Assembly: GCA_947487595.1 (NCBI GenBank)
Contig: CANKXJ010000002.1
Coordinates: 1 to 49,809, forward strand
DNA from: Actinomycetota bacterium
GTDB lineage: Bacteria > Actinomycetota > Actinomycetes > Nanopelagicales > Nanopelagicaceae
Length of the DNA: 49,809 nucleotides
Direction: 5' to 3'
Part shown: positions 41,547 through 49,596 of the stretch, piece after piece
Layout: each line of letters starts with the position of its first letter
Position numbering within the stretch: the first letter of the stretch is position 1
Program-made: the position numbers and the translations under genes
The notes under the pieces: generated by a model
Database searches by the model: none
Told to the model about the DNA's origin: nothing
The model's input: the letters and a program-made list of their open reading frames with translations, nothing else

Positions 41547-44500
41547 GTGGCTTTGCCTTCCAATTATCCGCATGCACAAGGTCTCTATGACCCTGCGCAA
41601 GAACATGATGCCTGCGGTGTGGCGATGGTGGCAACGCTTAATAAAGTAGCAACACATGAGATTGTTGAAAAAGCTCTCACCGCACTTCGCAACTTAGAGC
41701 ACCGCGGTGCTTCTGGAGCAGAACCAGATAGTGGTGATGGTGCAGGAATTCTTATTCGTATTCCAGATAAGTTTTATCAGGAAGTAACTGCTTTTGATTT
41801 ACCGTCAGCTGGCTCCTATGCATCTGGCATTGCATTTGTTGAAAAGGGTGTCGATGTTAAAGCTGCAATAGAGAAGATTGCAGCAGAAGAAGGATTGAAA
41901 GTCTTAGGATGGCGCGAGCTACCAATTAACTCAAAATCACTTGGCAAAACAGCACTGTCAGTCATGCCAAATTTTCAACAGATTTTTCTTTCAGGAGCCA
42001 ATGGGGAATCAGGCTTAGCTCTAGATCGAATAGCATTCTGTTTGCGCAAACGCGCCGAACATGGTCTAAAAGTGTATTTCCCTTCTCTCTCATCCCAAAC
42101 AATTGTTTACAAGGGCATGCTTACAACTGGACAACTAGAAGAGTTTTTCCCAGATCTCTCTGATGAGCGAGTTATTTCACCACTTGCACTCGTCCACTCA
42201 CGCTTTTCAACTAACACTTTTCCTTCTTGGCCACTAGCGCACCCTTATCGCTTTATTGCCCACAACGGTGAAATCAATACTGTTAAGGGAAACCGAAACT
42301 GGATGCGTGCACGCGAGTCTTTACTTGAAAGTGATTTAATTCCAGGAGATCTCAAGCGTCTATTCCCGATTGTTGAAATGTCAGGTAGTGACTCGGCTTC
42401 CTTTGACGAAGTTCTAGAGCTGCTCTATTTGGGCGGTCGTTCCTTGCCCCATGCAGTTTTAATGATGATTCCTGAAGCGTGGGAAAATCATGAAACGATG
42501 CCGCAGAATCGCCGTGATTTCTATGCATTCCACGCATCCTTGATGGAGCCATGGGATGGTCCTGCATGTGTGACATTTACCGATGGACATCAAGTTGGCG
42601 CAGTTCTTGACCGAAATGGTTTGCGCCCATCACGTTTTTGGGTAACAAATGATGGACTTGTTGTACTTGCATCTGAAGTTGGCGTTCTGGAGATTCCTGC
42701 TGAAAACATTGTACGAAAGGGACGCTTACAGCCTGGCAAGATGTTCTTAGTAGATATTGAAGCTGGACGTATTATTGAAGATTCTGAAATCAAAGATCAA
42801 TTAGCTGACTCTTCTCCTTACGGAGACTGGATCCAAGACGGGATGGTCAAGTTAAGTGATCTACCTTCGCGCGAACATATTATTTACCCTCACTCATCAG
42901 TGTTGCGCCGTCAGCGAGCATTTGGTTACACCGAAGAAGAAGTTCGCATTCTTATTACACCGATGGCAAAAAATGGATTAGAAGCTCTAGGTTCAATGGG
43001 AACAGACACTCCAATTGCAGCCCTTTCCGATAAGCCACGTTTAATCTTTGACTATTTCTCTCAACTTTTTGCACAGGTCACTAATCCGCCTCTAGATGCC
43101 ATTCGTGAAGAGTTGGTTACAAGCCTTGGAACTTCAATGGGGCCAGAGCACAATTTATTGGATCCAGGACCAAGTAGCTGTCGCCAAATCTCATTGGCTT
43201 TTCCTGTTATTGATAATGATGAGTTAGCAAAGATTATTCACGTTAACGCTGATGGTGAATACCCAGGCTTAAGTGCCCATGTGATTCGTGGGTTGTTCTT
43301 TGTTGCAGATGGTGGTGACTCACTTCGTGAGCGCATTGAAGGGATTAAAGCTGAGGTTTCACAGGCCATTAATGATGGTGCGCATATCATCGTTCTGTCA
43401 GATCGTGATGCAGATGCTGAAGAAGCACCCATTCCATCACTTTTATTAACTTCTGCTGTTCACCACCATTTAATTCGAGAGAAGACTCGTACCAAGGTGG
43501 GACTTGTTATTGAAGCTGGCGATGTGAGAGAAGTGCACCACATTGCTCTCTTAATCGGATATGGAGCAGCAGCTGTTAATCCATATTTAGCTATGGAGAC
43601 AGCTGAAGATTTAGTTCTGCAGGGAGTAATTACAGGAATTACACCTGAGAAGGCTGTGCGCAACTTAATTAAGTCTTTAGGCAAAGGCGTTCTCAAAGTG
43701 ATGTCCAAGATGGGCATTAGCACCATTGCTTCATACACAGGAGCTCAAGTATTTGAAGCTATTGGTTTGAGTCAAGAGTTAGTAGATGAGTATTTTGTTG
43801 GCACAACATCTCGCTTAGGTGGAGTCAATTTAGATGTCATTGCCCAGGAGACAATTGCCCGTCACCACATTGCATATCCGCCAGGAGGGGCAATTCCTGG
43901 AACTAAGAGATTGCCGATCGGTGGGGAATATCAGTGGCGCCGTGAAGGTGAACCGCATTTATTTGATCCAGAGACAGTCTTTACATTGCAGCACTCCACT
44001 CGCAATAAGCGATATGACGTTTTCAAGCGCTATACCGATCGAGTAAACGATCAGAGCACACGGTTGATGACATTGCGCGGACTCTTTGGTTTCAATGAGG
44101 GTGTGCGTCCTGCCATTTCAATAGATGAAGTGGAATCTGCATCAGAGATTATTAAGCGCTTTTCAACTGGTGCGATGTCATATGGCTCGATTTCTCAAGA
44201 GGCCCATGAAACTTTGGCAGTTGCTATGAACCGTTTAGGTGGTAAATCAAATACGGGTGAAGGTGGCGAAGATCCAGAGCGCTATCTAAAGATGGCTAAT
44301 GGAGATTCAAAGCGTTCTGCGATCAAGCAGGTTGCATCGGGCCGCTTTGGGGTTACAAGTGATTATTTAGTGAACTCAGATGACATTCAAATTAAAATTG
44401 CACAAGGTGCAAAGCCAGGTGAAGGTGGTCAACTTCCAGGTAACAAGGTGTATCCATGGGTGGCAAAGGTCCGCTATTCAACCCCTGGCGTAGGTCTTAT

Positions 44501-46064
44501 TTCACCTCCTCCTCACCACGATATTTATTCAATTGAAGATCTTGCACAGCTCATTCATGATTTAAAGAATGCTAATAAGAATGCACGTGTTCACGTCAAA
44601 CTTGTGGCTGAAGTGGGTGTCGGAACAGTTGCAGCTGGTGTGAGTAAGGCACATGCTGATGTTGTTCTGATCTCTGGCCATGATGGTGGAACTGGTGCAT
44701 CACCGCTGACTTCACTCAAGCATGCAGGTGCTCCATGGGAACTTGGCTTAGCTGAAACCCAGCAGACACTCCTTCTTAACAATTTACGTGATCGCATCGT
44801 TGTTCAAACTGATGGTCAATTAAAGACAGGTCGAGATGTTGTTATTGCTGCGCTCCTTGGCGCAGAAGAGTTTGGTTTTGCTACCGCGCCACTTGTTGTC
44901 TCTGGTTGCATCATGATGCGTGTATGTCATTTGGACACATGCCCAGTTGGTGTTGCAACTCAGAACCCAGAGTTGCGTAAGCGCTTCACAGGTAAGCCTG
45001 AATTCGTTGAGACTTTCTTTGAATATATCGCCGAAGAAGTCAGAGAGATTCTGGCCAGCCTTGGCTTTAAAACTCTGCTTGAAGCAGTTGGCCATGTTGA
45101 GTACTTAGATACCAAGCGTGCAGTTGATCATTGGAAGGCAAGTGGACTTGATCTTTCGCCATTGCTCACTCGACCAGATGTCAGCAGCCCGCTACACAAT
45201 ACTTCAGTGCAAGATCATGGACTTGATGCTGCGCTAGATAACCAACTTATTTCACTCTCGCAAGCTGCACTAGCGAACAAAGAATTAGTACGCATTGATC
45301 TTCCTGTTCGAAACGTGAATAGAACTGTTGGGACGATGTTGGGCGCTGAAATCACGCGCAAGCATGGGGGAGCAGGACTACCTGATGACACAATCGATGT
45401 GACTTTGCATGGCTCAGCTGGGCAATCACTCGGCGCATTTATTCCACGAGGTTTAACAATTCGCCTTTATGGTGATTCTAATGACTACGTGGGAAAGGGA
45501 ATTTCAGGCGGTCGCATCATTGTTCGACCAGATGAGAAGTCTACGTTTAACTCATTCGAAAATGTTATTGCTGGAAATGTTATTGGCTACGGTGCTACTT
45601 CTGGTCAGATCATGATTCGCGGTGTTGTCGGTGAGCGTTTCTGTGTTAGAAACTCAGGAGCTACTGCAATTGTTGAAGGTATCGGTGATCACGGTTGTGA
45701 ATACATGACCGGGGGAAGCGTTGTAGTCCTCGGGCGTACAGGACGTAACTTTGCTGCCGGTATGTCTGGAGGACGAGCCTTTGTTCTAGATCTTGATTCA
45801 GCAAATGTGAATACAGATATGGTGGATATTCTGGCTGTTCCAGAAGAACAAAAAGAGAGTCGACGTTCTTTGATTTCTGATTTTGCCGAAGAGACTGGTT
45901 CTGTTGTTGCTAGCGATCTCATTAAGGATTGGGACAGTGCAATCAAGAGAATCTCTCTAGTTATGCCACGTGATTATGCGCGCGTACTAGATGCAATGGC
46001 ACGGGCAACACGTGAAGGCTTGCCAGTAGATGCATTGGTGATGGAGGTTGCTGCAAATGGCTGA
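41547..46064 (+). CDS. gltB: Glutamate synthase (NADPH) large subunit
   Basis: A 1505-residue GOGAT alpha subunit, full length. The first 22 residues are a propeptide; cleavage exposes catalytic Cys23 (HDACGVAMV), which releases ammonia from glutamine. A central domain, the FMN/2-oxoglutarate barrel (FSTGAMSYGSISQEAHE, GKSNTGEGGEDPERY), the 3Fe-4S cysteines (CIMMRVCHLDTCPVG) and the C-terminal GXGXG beta-helix follow in order. The GTG start follows an AGGAG ribosome site. TACCCT at 41477 is a possible -10 box, but its -35 is poor. It works with GltD, encoded next with an 8-base overlap. Confidence 0.96.
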   Translation: MALPSNYPHAQGLYDPAQEHDACGVAMVATLNKVATHEIVEKALTALRNLEHRGASGAEPDSGDGAGILIRIPDKFYQEVTAFDLPSAGSYASGIAFVEKGVDVKAAIEKIAAEEGLKVLGWRELPINSKSLGKTALSVMPNFQQIFLSGANGESGLALDRIAFCLRKRAEHGLKVYFPSLSSQTIVYKGMLTTGQLEEFFPDLSDERVISPLALVHSRFSTNTFPSWPLAHPYRFIAHNGEINTVKGNRNWMRARESLLESDLIPGDLKRLFPIVEMSGSDSASFDEVLELLYLGGRSLPHAVLMMIPEAWENHETMPQNRRDFYAFHASLMEPWDGPACVTFTDGHQVGAVLDRNGLRPSRFWVTNDGLVVLASEVGVLEIPAENIVRKGRLQPGKMFLVDIEAGRIIEDSEIKDQLADSSPYGDWIQDGMVKLSDLPSREHIIYPHSSVLRRQRAFGYTEEEVRILITPMAKNGLEALGSMGTDTPIAALSDKPRLIFDYFSQLFAQVTNPPLDAIREELVTSLGTSMGPEHNLLDPGPSSCRQISLAFPVIDNDELAKIIHVNADGEYPGLSAHVIRGLFFVADGGDSLRERIEGIKAEVSQAINDGAHIIVLSDRDADAEEAPIPSLLLTSAVHHHLIREKTRTKVGLVIEAGDVREVHHIALLIGYGAAAVNPYLAMETAEDLVLQGVITGITPEKAVRNLIKSLGKGVLKVMSKMGISTIASYTGAQVFEAIGLSQELVDEYFVGTTSRLGGVNLDVIAQETIARHHIAYPPGGAIPGTKRLPIGGEYQWRREGEPHLFDPETVFTLQHSTRNKRYDVFKRYTDRVNDQSTRLMTLRGLFGFNEGVRPAISIDEVESASEIIKRFSTGAMSYGSISQEAHETLAVAMNRLGGKSNTGEGGEDPERYLKMANGDSKRSAIKQVASGRFGVTSDYLVNSDDIQIKIAQGAKPGEGGQLPGNKVYPWVAKVRYSTPGVGLISPPPHHDIYSIEDLAQLIHDLKNANKNARVHVKLVAEVGVGTVAAGVSKAHADVVLISGHDGGTGASPLTSLKHAGAPWELGLAETQQTLLLNNLRDRIVVQTDGQLKTGRDVVIAALLGAEEFGFATAPLVVSGCIMMRVCHLDTCPVGVATQNPELRKRFTGKPEFVETFFEYIAEEVREILASLGFKTLLEAVGHVEYLDTKRAVDHWKASGLDLSPLLTRPDVSSPLHNTSVQDHGLDAALDNQLISLSQAALANKELVRIDLPVRNVNRTVGTMLGAEITRKHGGAGLPDDTIDVTLHGSAGQSLGAFIPRGLTIRLYGDSNDYVGKGISGGRIIVRPDEKSTFNSFENVIAGNVIGYGATSGQIMIRGVVGERFCVRNSGATAIVEGIGDHGCEYMTGGSVVVLGRTGRNFAAGMSGGRAFVLDLDSANVNTDMVDILAVPEEQKESRRSLISDFAEETGSVVASDLIKDWDSAIKRISLVMPRDYARVLDAMARATREGLPVDALVMEVAANG

Positions 46065-48771
46065 TCCAAAAGGTTTTATGACAACTGAGCGTGAAACTCC
46101 AACACGCCGTCCAGTAGATGTGCGCATTCAAGATTGGCGCGAAGTATATGAACCACAAAGCTTTGAACACTTACAAAAGCAAGCAGGGCGTTGCATGGAT
46201 TGCGGTATTCCTTTCTGTCATTCAGGTTGCCCACTCGGAAACCTGATTCCTGAATGGAATGACTTGATTTGGCGCGGGGATAAGACTGAGGCGATTAATC
46301 GCCTGCATGCTACAAATAACTTTCCTGAGTTCACTGGACGTTTGTGCCCAGCTCCATGTGAGACTGCATGTGTTGTCGCAATCAATCGCGATGCGGTGAC
46401 AATTAAGCAAGTAGAGCTGCGCACCATTGAAGAAGCTTTCGATAATGGTGAAGTTAAGCCTTTAGCTCCAGATCGCATCACTGGTAAGACTGTTGCTGTG
46501 ATTGGTTCAGGACCTGCAGGATTAGCGGCGGCCCAACAACTCACACGCGCTGGTCACACTGTGGCCGTCTATGAGAGAGCCGATAAAATCGGTGGTCTTC
46601 TTCGCTATGGAATTCCAGAGTTTAAAATGGAAAAACACATCCTTGATCGCCGTTTAGTGCAGATGGAAAAAGAGGGAACACGTTTTCGTGCCGGTGTTGA
46701 TGTCGGAGTTGAATTAACTGGCGCTGATCTTCGCAAGAAATACGATGCAATTGTTTTAGCAGTCGGTGCAACTAAATGGCGTGACTTACCAATTCCGGGT
46801 CGTGAATTTAAGGGTGTTTACCAAGCCATGGAGTTCTTGCCTTGGGGTAATAAGCAGGCGCTGGGTGAGATAGAGGTTTCACCCATTAATGTTGCAGGTA
46901 AGCACGTAGTGATTCTGGGTGGTGGTGATACTGGAGCAGATTGCTTAGGAACATCAATTCGCCAAGGCGCAGCATCTATTACTCAACTAGAGATTATGCC
47001 GCGACCAAGTGATGAGCGACCAGATTCACAGCCATGGCCTACATATCCAATGATTTATCGTGTTTCAAGTGCCCATGAAGAAACAGATAACCGAATGTTC
47101 TCAGTGAGTACGGAAGAGTTTCTGGGTGATGCCGATGGAAATTTGCGGGCAATTCGTATTGTTGAAACAAAGTTTGAAAATGGAAAGTTTGAGCCAGTAG
47201 AGAAATCACATAAAGAGATTCGCGCAGATTTCGTATTTCTTGCATTGGGTTTCACAGGCCCTGAGCAATCAGATCTCATTTCGCAGCTAGAAGTAAAGTT
47301 AGATGATCGTGGAATCATTGCCCGTAATGCTGATTTTGAAACAAGCGAAGAAGGTATTTTCGTTGCAGGAGATGCAGGGCGTGGACAATCACTAATTGTC
47401 TGGGACGCTGGAATGAATATGGCACGGTTAAATCTCTCTCACGGCTCATATGAACAGCATCAAGAGCGCCTTGATTCTGTTCGCAAGGCTGCAAAAGCTG
47501 CCGGGCGCTCAGTTGCCATTCTTGTTGATCTTCAAGGCCCAAAGATTCGCCTTGCTCGCTTTAAAGCAGGGCCACATGATTTAGCGCGTGGTGACATATT
47601 TGTTATTACAACTGATGAGGTTGAGGGAACTAAAGAGCGCGTGGGAACAACTTATAAAGGTTTACCAGGAGATTGCAAAGTTGGGGATCGAATACTGATT
47701 GATGATGGAAAAGTAACAGTTGAAGTTGTTGAAGTTAAGGCACATGATGTTGTTACTAAGGTTATTGAACCTGGCGCGGTGAGTAACAACAAAGGTATTA
47801 ACTTGCCTGGCGTGGCAGTTTCAGTCCCAGCACTATCTGAAAAAGACATAGATGATCTTCGTTGGGGATTACGTGCTGGCGCTGATTTTATTGCGCTCTC
47901 ATTTGTTAGAAGTGCCGATGACATTAAAGATGTCCACAAGATTATGGATGAAGAAGGTATTCGGGTTCCAGTTATCGCCAAGATCGAAAAGCCACAGGCC
48001 GTGGAAAACCTCGTTGAAATCGTTGACGCCTTTGATGGCATCATGGTTGCTCGAGGCGATCTAGGCGTGGAGCTTCCCATCGAAGATGTGCCATTGGTAC
48101 AAAAGCAGTGCATTGAGCTAGCCCGAGATATGGCAAAGCCAGTAATCGTTGCAACGCAAATGCTTGAATCAATGATGACTAATTCTCGACCAACGCGCGC
48201 GGAAGCTACAGATTGTGCAAATGCAGTTCTAGATGGCGCAGATGCTCTGATGCTCTCAGGTGAAACAAGTGTGGGAGAGTTTGCAATTGAGGCCGTTCAA
48301 ACGATGGCGCGCATCATTCAAAAGACTGAAGAAGGCGGCTTAGATCGCATTCGTCCAATAAAGACAGCCCCACGTACTAAAGGTGGAGCAATTACAAAGG
48401 CTGCAACTGAAGTTGGCGCAATTGTTGGGGCAAAGTATTTAGTGGCATTTACACAAAGCGGAGATTCAGCGCGTCGTATGTCACGTTTGCGCTCACCTAT
48501 TCCAATTCTTGCTATGACTCCAGAGGTTGGAACATATAACCGTCTTGCACTTTCGTGGGGTGTTGAATCAATGCTCACTCCTATCGTTGGTGCAACTGAT
48601 GACATGGTGAAGTTGGTTGACACTGTTCTAATTGATTCAGGTCGCGCTCAATTAGGTGATCAAGTGATGATTGTTGCTGGATCTCCTCCTGGAATTCCAG
48701 GAGGAACGAACGCGATGCGCGTTCACCGTGTGGGAGATGCTGTTGGTGGGGTAGCTGCGGCTTACCGCTAA
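46057..48771 (+). CDS. In-frame fusion of glutamate synthase small subunit (GltD) and pyruvate kinase (Pyk)
   Basis: One 904-residue open frame joins two unrelated enzymes. Residues 1-449 are GltD: Fe-S cysteines (CMDCGIPFCHSGCPLG, CPAPCETACVV), FAD site IGSGPAGLAAAQQL, NADPH site ILGGGDTGADCLG and GDAGRGQSLIVW. Residues 450-904 are pyruvate kinase: ARLNLSHGSY, VDLQGPKIRLARF, VIAKIEKPQAVENL, MVARGDLGVELP, ATQMLESMM and the C-terminal domain. At the joint (W449/D450, about base 47403) the last 30 or so residues of GltD, both gene ends and the first 25 or so of Pyk are missing. The lost Pyk part includes the conserved first strand (KIVCTLGP-type). ATG 46057 with GGAGG upstream is the start. Separate adjacent gltD and pyk genes are the expected state. 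Confidence 0.9.
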   Translation: MADPKGFMTTERETPTRRPVDVRIQDWREVYEPQSFEHLQKQAGRCMDCGIPFCHSGCPLGNLIPEWNDLIWRGDKTEAINRLHATNNFPEFTGRLCPAPCETACVVAINRDAVTIKQVELRTIEEAFDNGEVKPLAPDRITGKTVAVIGSGPAGLAAAQQLTRAGHTVAVYERADKIGGLLRYGIPEFKMEKHILDRRLVQMEKEGTRFRAGVDVGVELTGADLRKKYDAIVLAVGATKWRDLPIPGREFKGVYQAMEFLPWGNKQALGEIEVSPINVAGKHVVILGGGDTGADCLGTSIRQGAASITQLEIMPRPSDERPDSQPWPTYPMIYRVSSAHEETDNRMFSVSTEEFLGDADGNLRAIRIVETKFENGKFEPVEKSHKEIRADFVFLALGFTGPEQSDLISQLEVKLDDRGIIARNADFETSEEGIFVAGDAGRGQSLIVWDAGMNMARLNLSHGSYEQHQERLDSVRKAAKAAGRSVAILVDLQGPKIRLARFKAGPHDLARGDIFVITTDEVEGTKERVGTTYKGLPGDCKVGDRILIDDGKVTVEVVEVKAHDVVTKVIEPGAVSNNKGINLPGVAVSVPALSEKDIDDLRWGLRAGADFIALSFVRSADDIKDVHKIMDEEGIRVPVIAKIEKPQAVENLVEIVDAFDGIMVARGDLGVELPIEDVPLVQKQCIELARDMAKPVIVATQMLESMMTNSRPTRAEATDCANAVLDGADALMLSGETSVGEFAIEAVQTMARIIQKTEEGGLDRIRPIKTAPRTKGGAITKAATEVGAIVGAKYLVAFTQSGDSARRMSRLRSPIPILAMTPEVGTYNRLALSWGVESMLTPIVGATDDMVKLVDTVLIDSGRAQLGDQVMIVAGSPPGIPGGTNAMRVHRVGDAVGGVAAAYR

Positions 48772-48798
48772 GATTAGGCCCGTTCGGTATCACTTAAC

Positions 48799-48871
48799 GC
48801 CTCGGTACTCCAACGGTAGAGAGGGCAGTCTCAAACACTGCACAGTGTCGGTTCAAATCCGACTCGGGGCA
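48799..48871 (+). tRNA. tRNA with anticodon CAA (tRNA-Leu) and an unusually short variable loop
   Basis: A 73-base cloverleaf. Acceptor GCCTCGG/TCGGGGC has two G-T wobbles. The D-arm CTC/GAG (48808-48810, 48821-48823) has a ten-base loop of the Leu type. The anticodon stem GCAGT/ACTGC closes CTCAAAC, so the anticodon is CAA (48832-48834). The T-arm is GTCGG/CCGAC with loop TTCAAAT, and discriminator A is at 48871. CCA is not encoded. Anticodon, D-arm and A73 point to leucine (codon UUG), but the variable loop is only ACAGT (5 bases), where bacterial tRNA-Leu has a long arm. The pdtaR ATG starts one base after the discriminator. Confidence 0.82.
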
Positions 48872-48872
48872 C

Positions 48873-49455
48873 ATGACACAAAAGGTTCGCATCCTCGTTG
48901 CCGAAGATGAAGCACTCATTCGCATGGACCTTGTTGAGATGTTACAAGGTTGCTGGATATGAAGTTGTGGCAGAGGCAACCAATGGCCAAGAAGCAATTG
49001 ATTTAGCAAATGAACACAAACCAGATTTAGCTATTCTTGATGTGAAGATGCCAGTACTAGATGGAATATCTGCTGCTGAGAAAATTATTGATCTTGCACC
49101 TGTATTGATGCTGACAGCTTTTTCCCAAAAAGAATTAGTAGATAGAGCGCGCGATGCCGGGGTCATGGCATATGTTGTGAAGCCTTTTACTATTGGAGAT
49201 TTAATCCCTGCGATTGAAATTGCAATTAGTCGTCATACACAAATGCGCTCACTTGCTGCTGAAGTTGCAGATCTACATGATCGCCTAGAAACACGAAAGA
49301 TTATTGATCGGGCAAAAGGTATTTTAATGAAGGCACTTAATCTCTCAGAACCAGAGGCTTTTTCTTGGATTCAAAGAGCGGCCATGGATCGCCGATTAAC
49401 TATGAAACAGGTGGCCGAAGCCGTCATTAGCCCGCAGGCCGTACCCGAGAGCTAA
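48873..49455 (+). pseudogene. pdtaR: ANTAR-domain response regulator (PdtaR-like), +1 frameshift
   Basis: Two frames together encode a PdtaR-type antiterminator of about 194 residues. The ATG at 48873 gives MTQKVRILVAEDEALIRMDL with the acidic pocket, but this frame ends at TGA 48960. From GCT at 48952 the next frame continues AGYEVVAEATNGQEAI, the phospho-acceptor LAILDVKMPV, KPF, and the ANTAR domain (LETRKIIDRAKGILMKALNLSEPEAFSWIQRAAMDRR). One extra base within CAAGGTT (48945-48951) explains the break. PdtaR binds paired RNA hairpins after phosphorylation by PdtaS. The pyk-tRNA-pdtaR neighbourhood is, as I recall, shared with other actinobacteria. Error or true mutation cannot be told apart here. 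Confidence 0.87.
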
Positions 49456-49493
49456 CTTCGGTAGTTCTGCCAAAACGTTACATAACTGCAATC

Positions 49494-49506
49494 AAAGCCG
49501 GGCTTT
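49494..49506 (+). terminator. Weak candidate hairpin after pdtaR
   Basis: AAAGC (49494-49498) and GCTTT (49502-49506) can pair around a CGG loop, with only a short T stretch. A second GGGCTT at 49519 could compete for AAGCC. It might end pdtaR transcription, but the stem is short. Confidence 0.25.
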
Positions 49507-49522
49507 TCATGCTCAATCGGGC

Positions 49523-49552
49523 TTGTTAAACCCTCATCCCTGCCATTACCCT
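49523..49552 (+). promoter_or_regulatory. Candidate promoter of the ABC transporter binding-protein gene
   Basis: TTGTTA (49523-49528), an 18-base gap and TACCCT (49547-49552) form a sigma-70-like promoter. A start near 49559 would put the palindrome at 49564-49575 at the 5' end of the message. Confidence 0.4.
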
Positions 49553-49563
49553 GAGCGTCTCCC

Positions 49564-49575
49564 TGTCCCGGGACA
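49564..49575. repeat. Perfect 12-base palindrome before the binding-protein gene
   Basis: TGTCCCGGGACA is self-complementary over all 12 bases. It sits between the candidate promoter and the ATG, a place suited to a dimeric repressor. Alternatively CCTGT (49562-49566) and ACAGG (49581-49585) could form an RNA hairpin around it. Confidence 0.45.
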
Positions 49576-49596
49576 CAAGAACAGGAAAGGCGTTAA

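Noticed and set aside
46057..48771. gltD-pyk as a long-standing functional fusion enzyme
   Set aside because: Both partners lack conserved ends at the joint and there is no linker, which fits a deletion better than a selected fusion. It is kept as a finding, but not called a new enzyme type.
48898..49455. Start of pdtaR at 48898
   Set aside because: This frame opens with unrelated residues (MPKMKHSF); the real receiver N-terminus is in another frame from ATG 48873.
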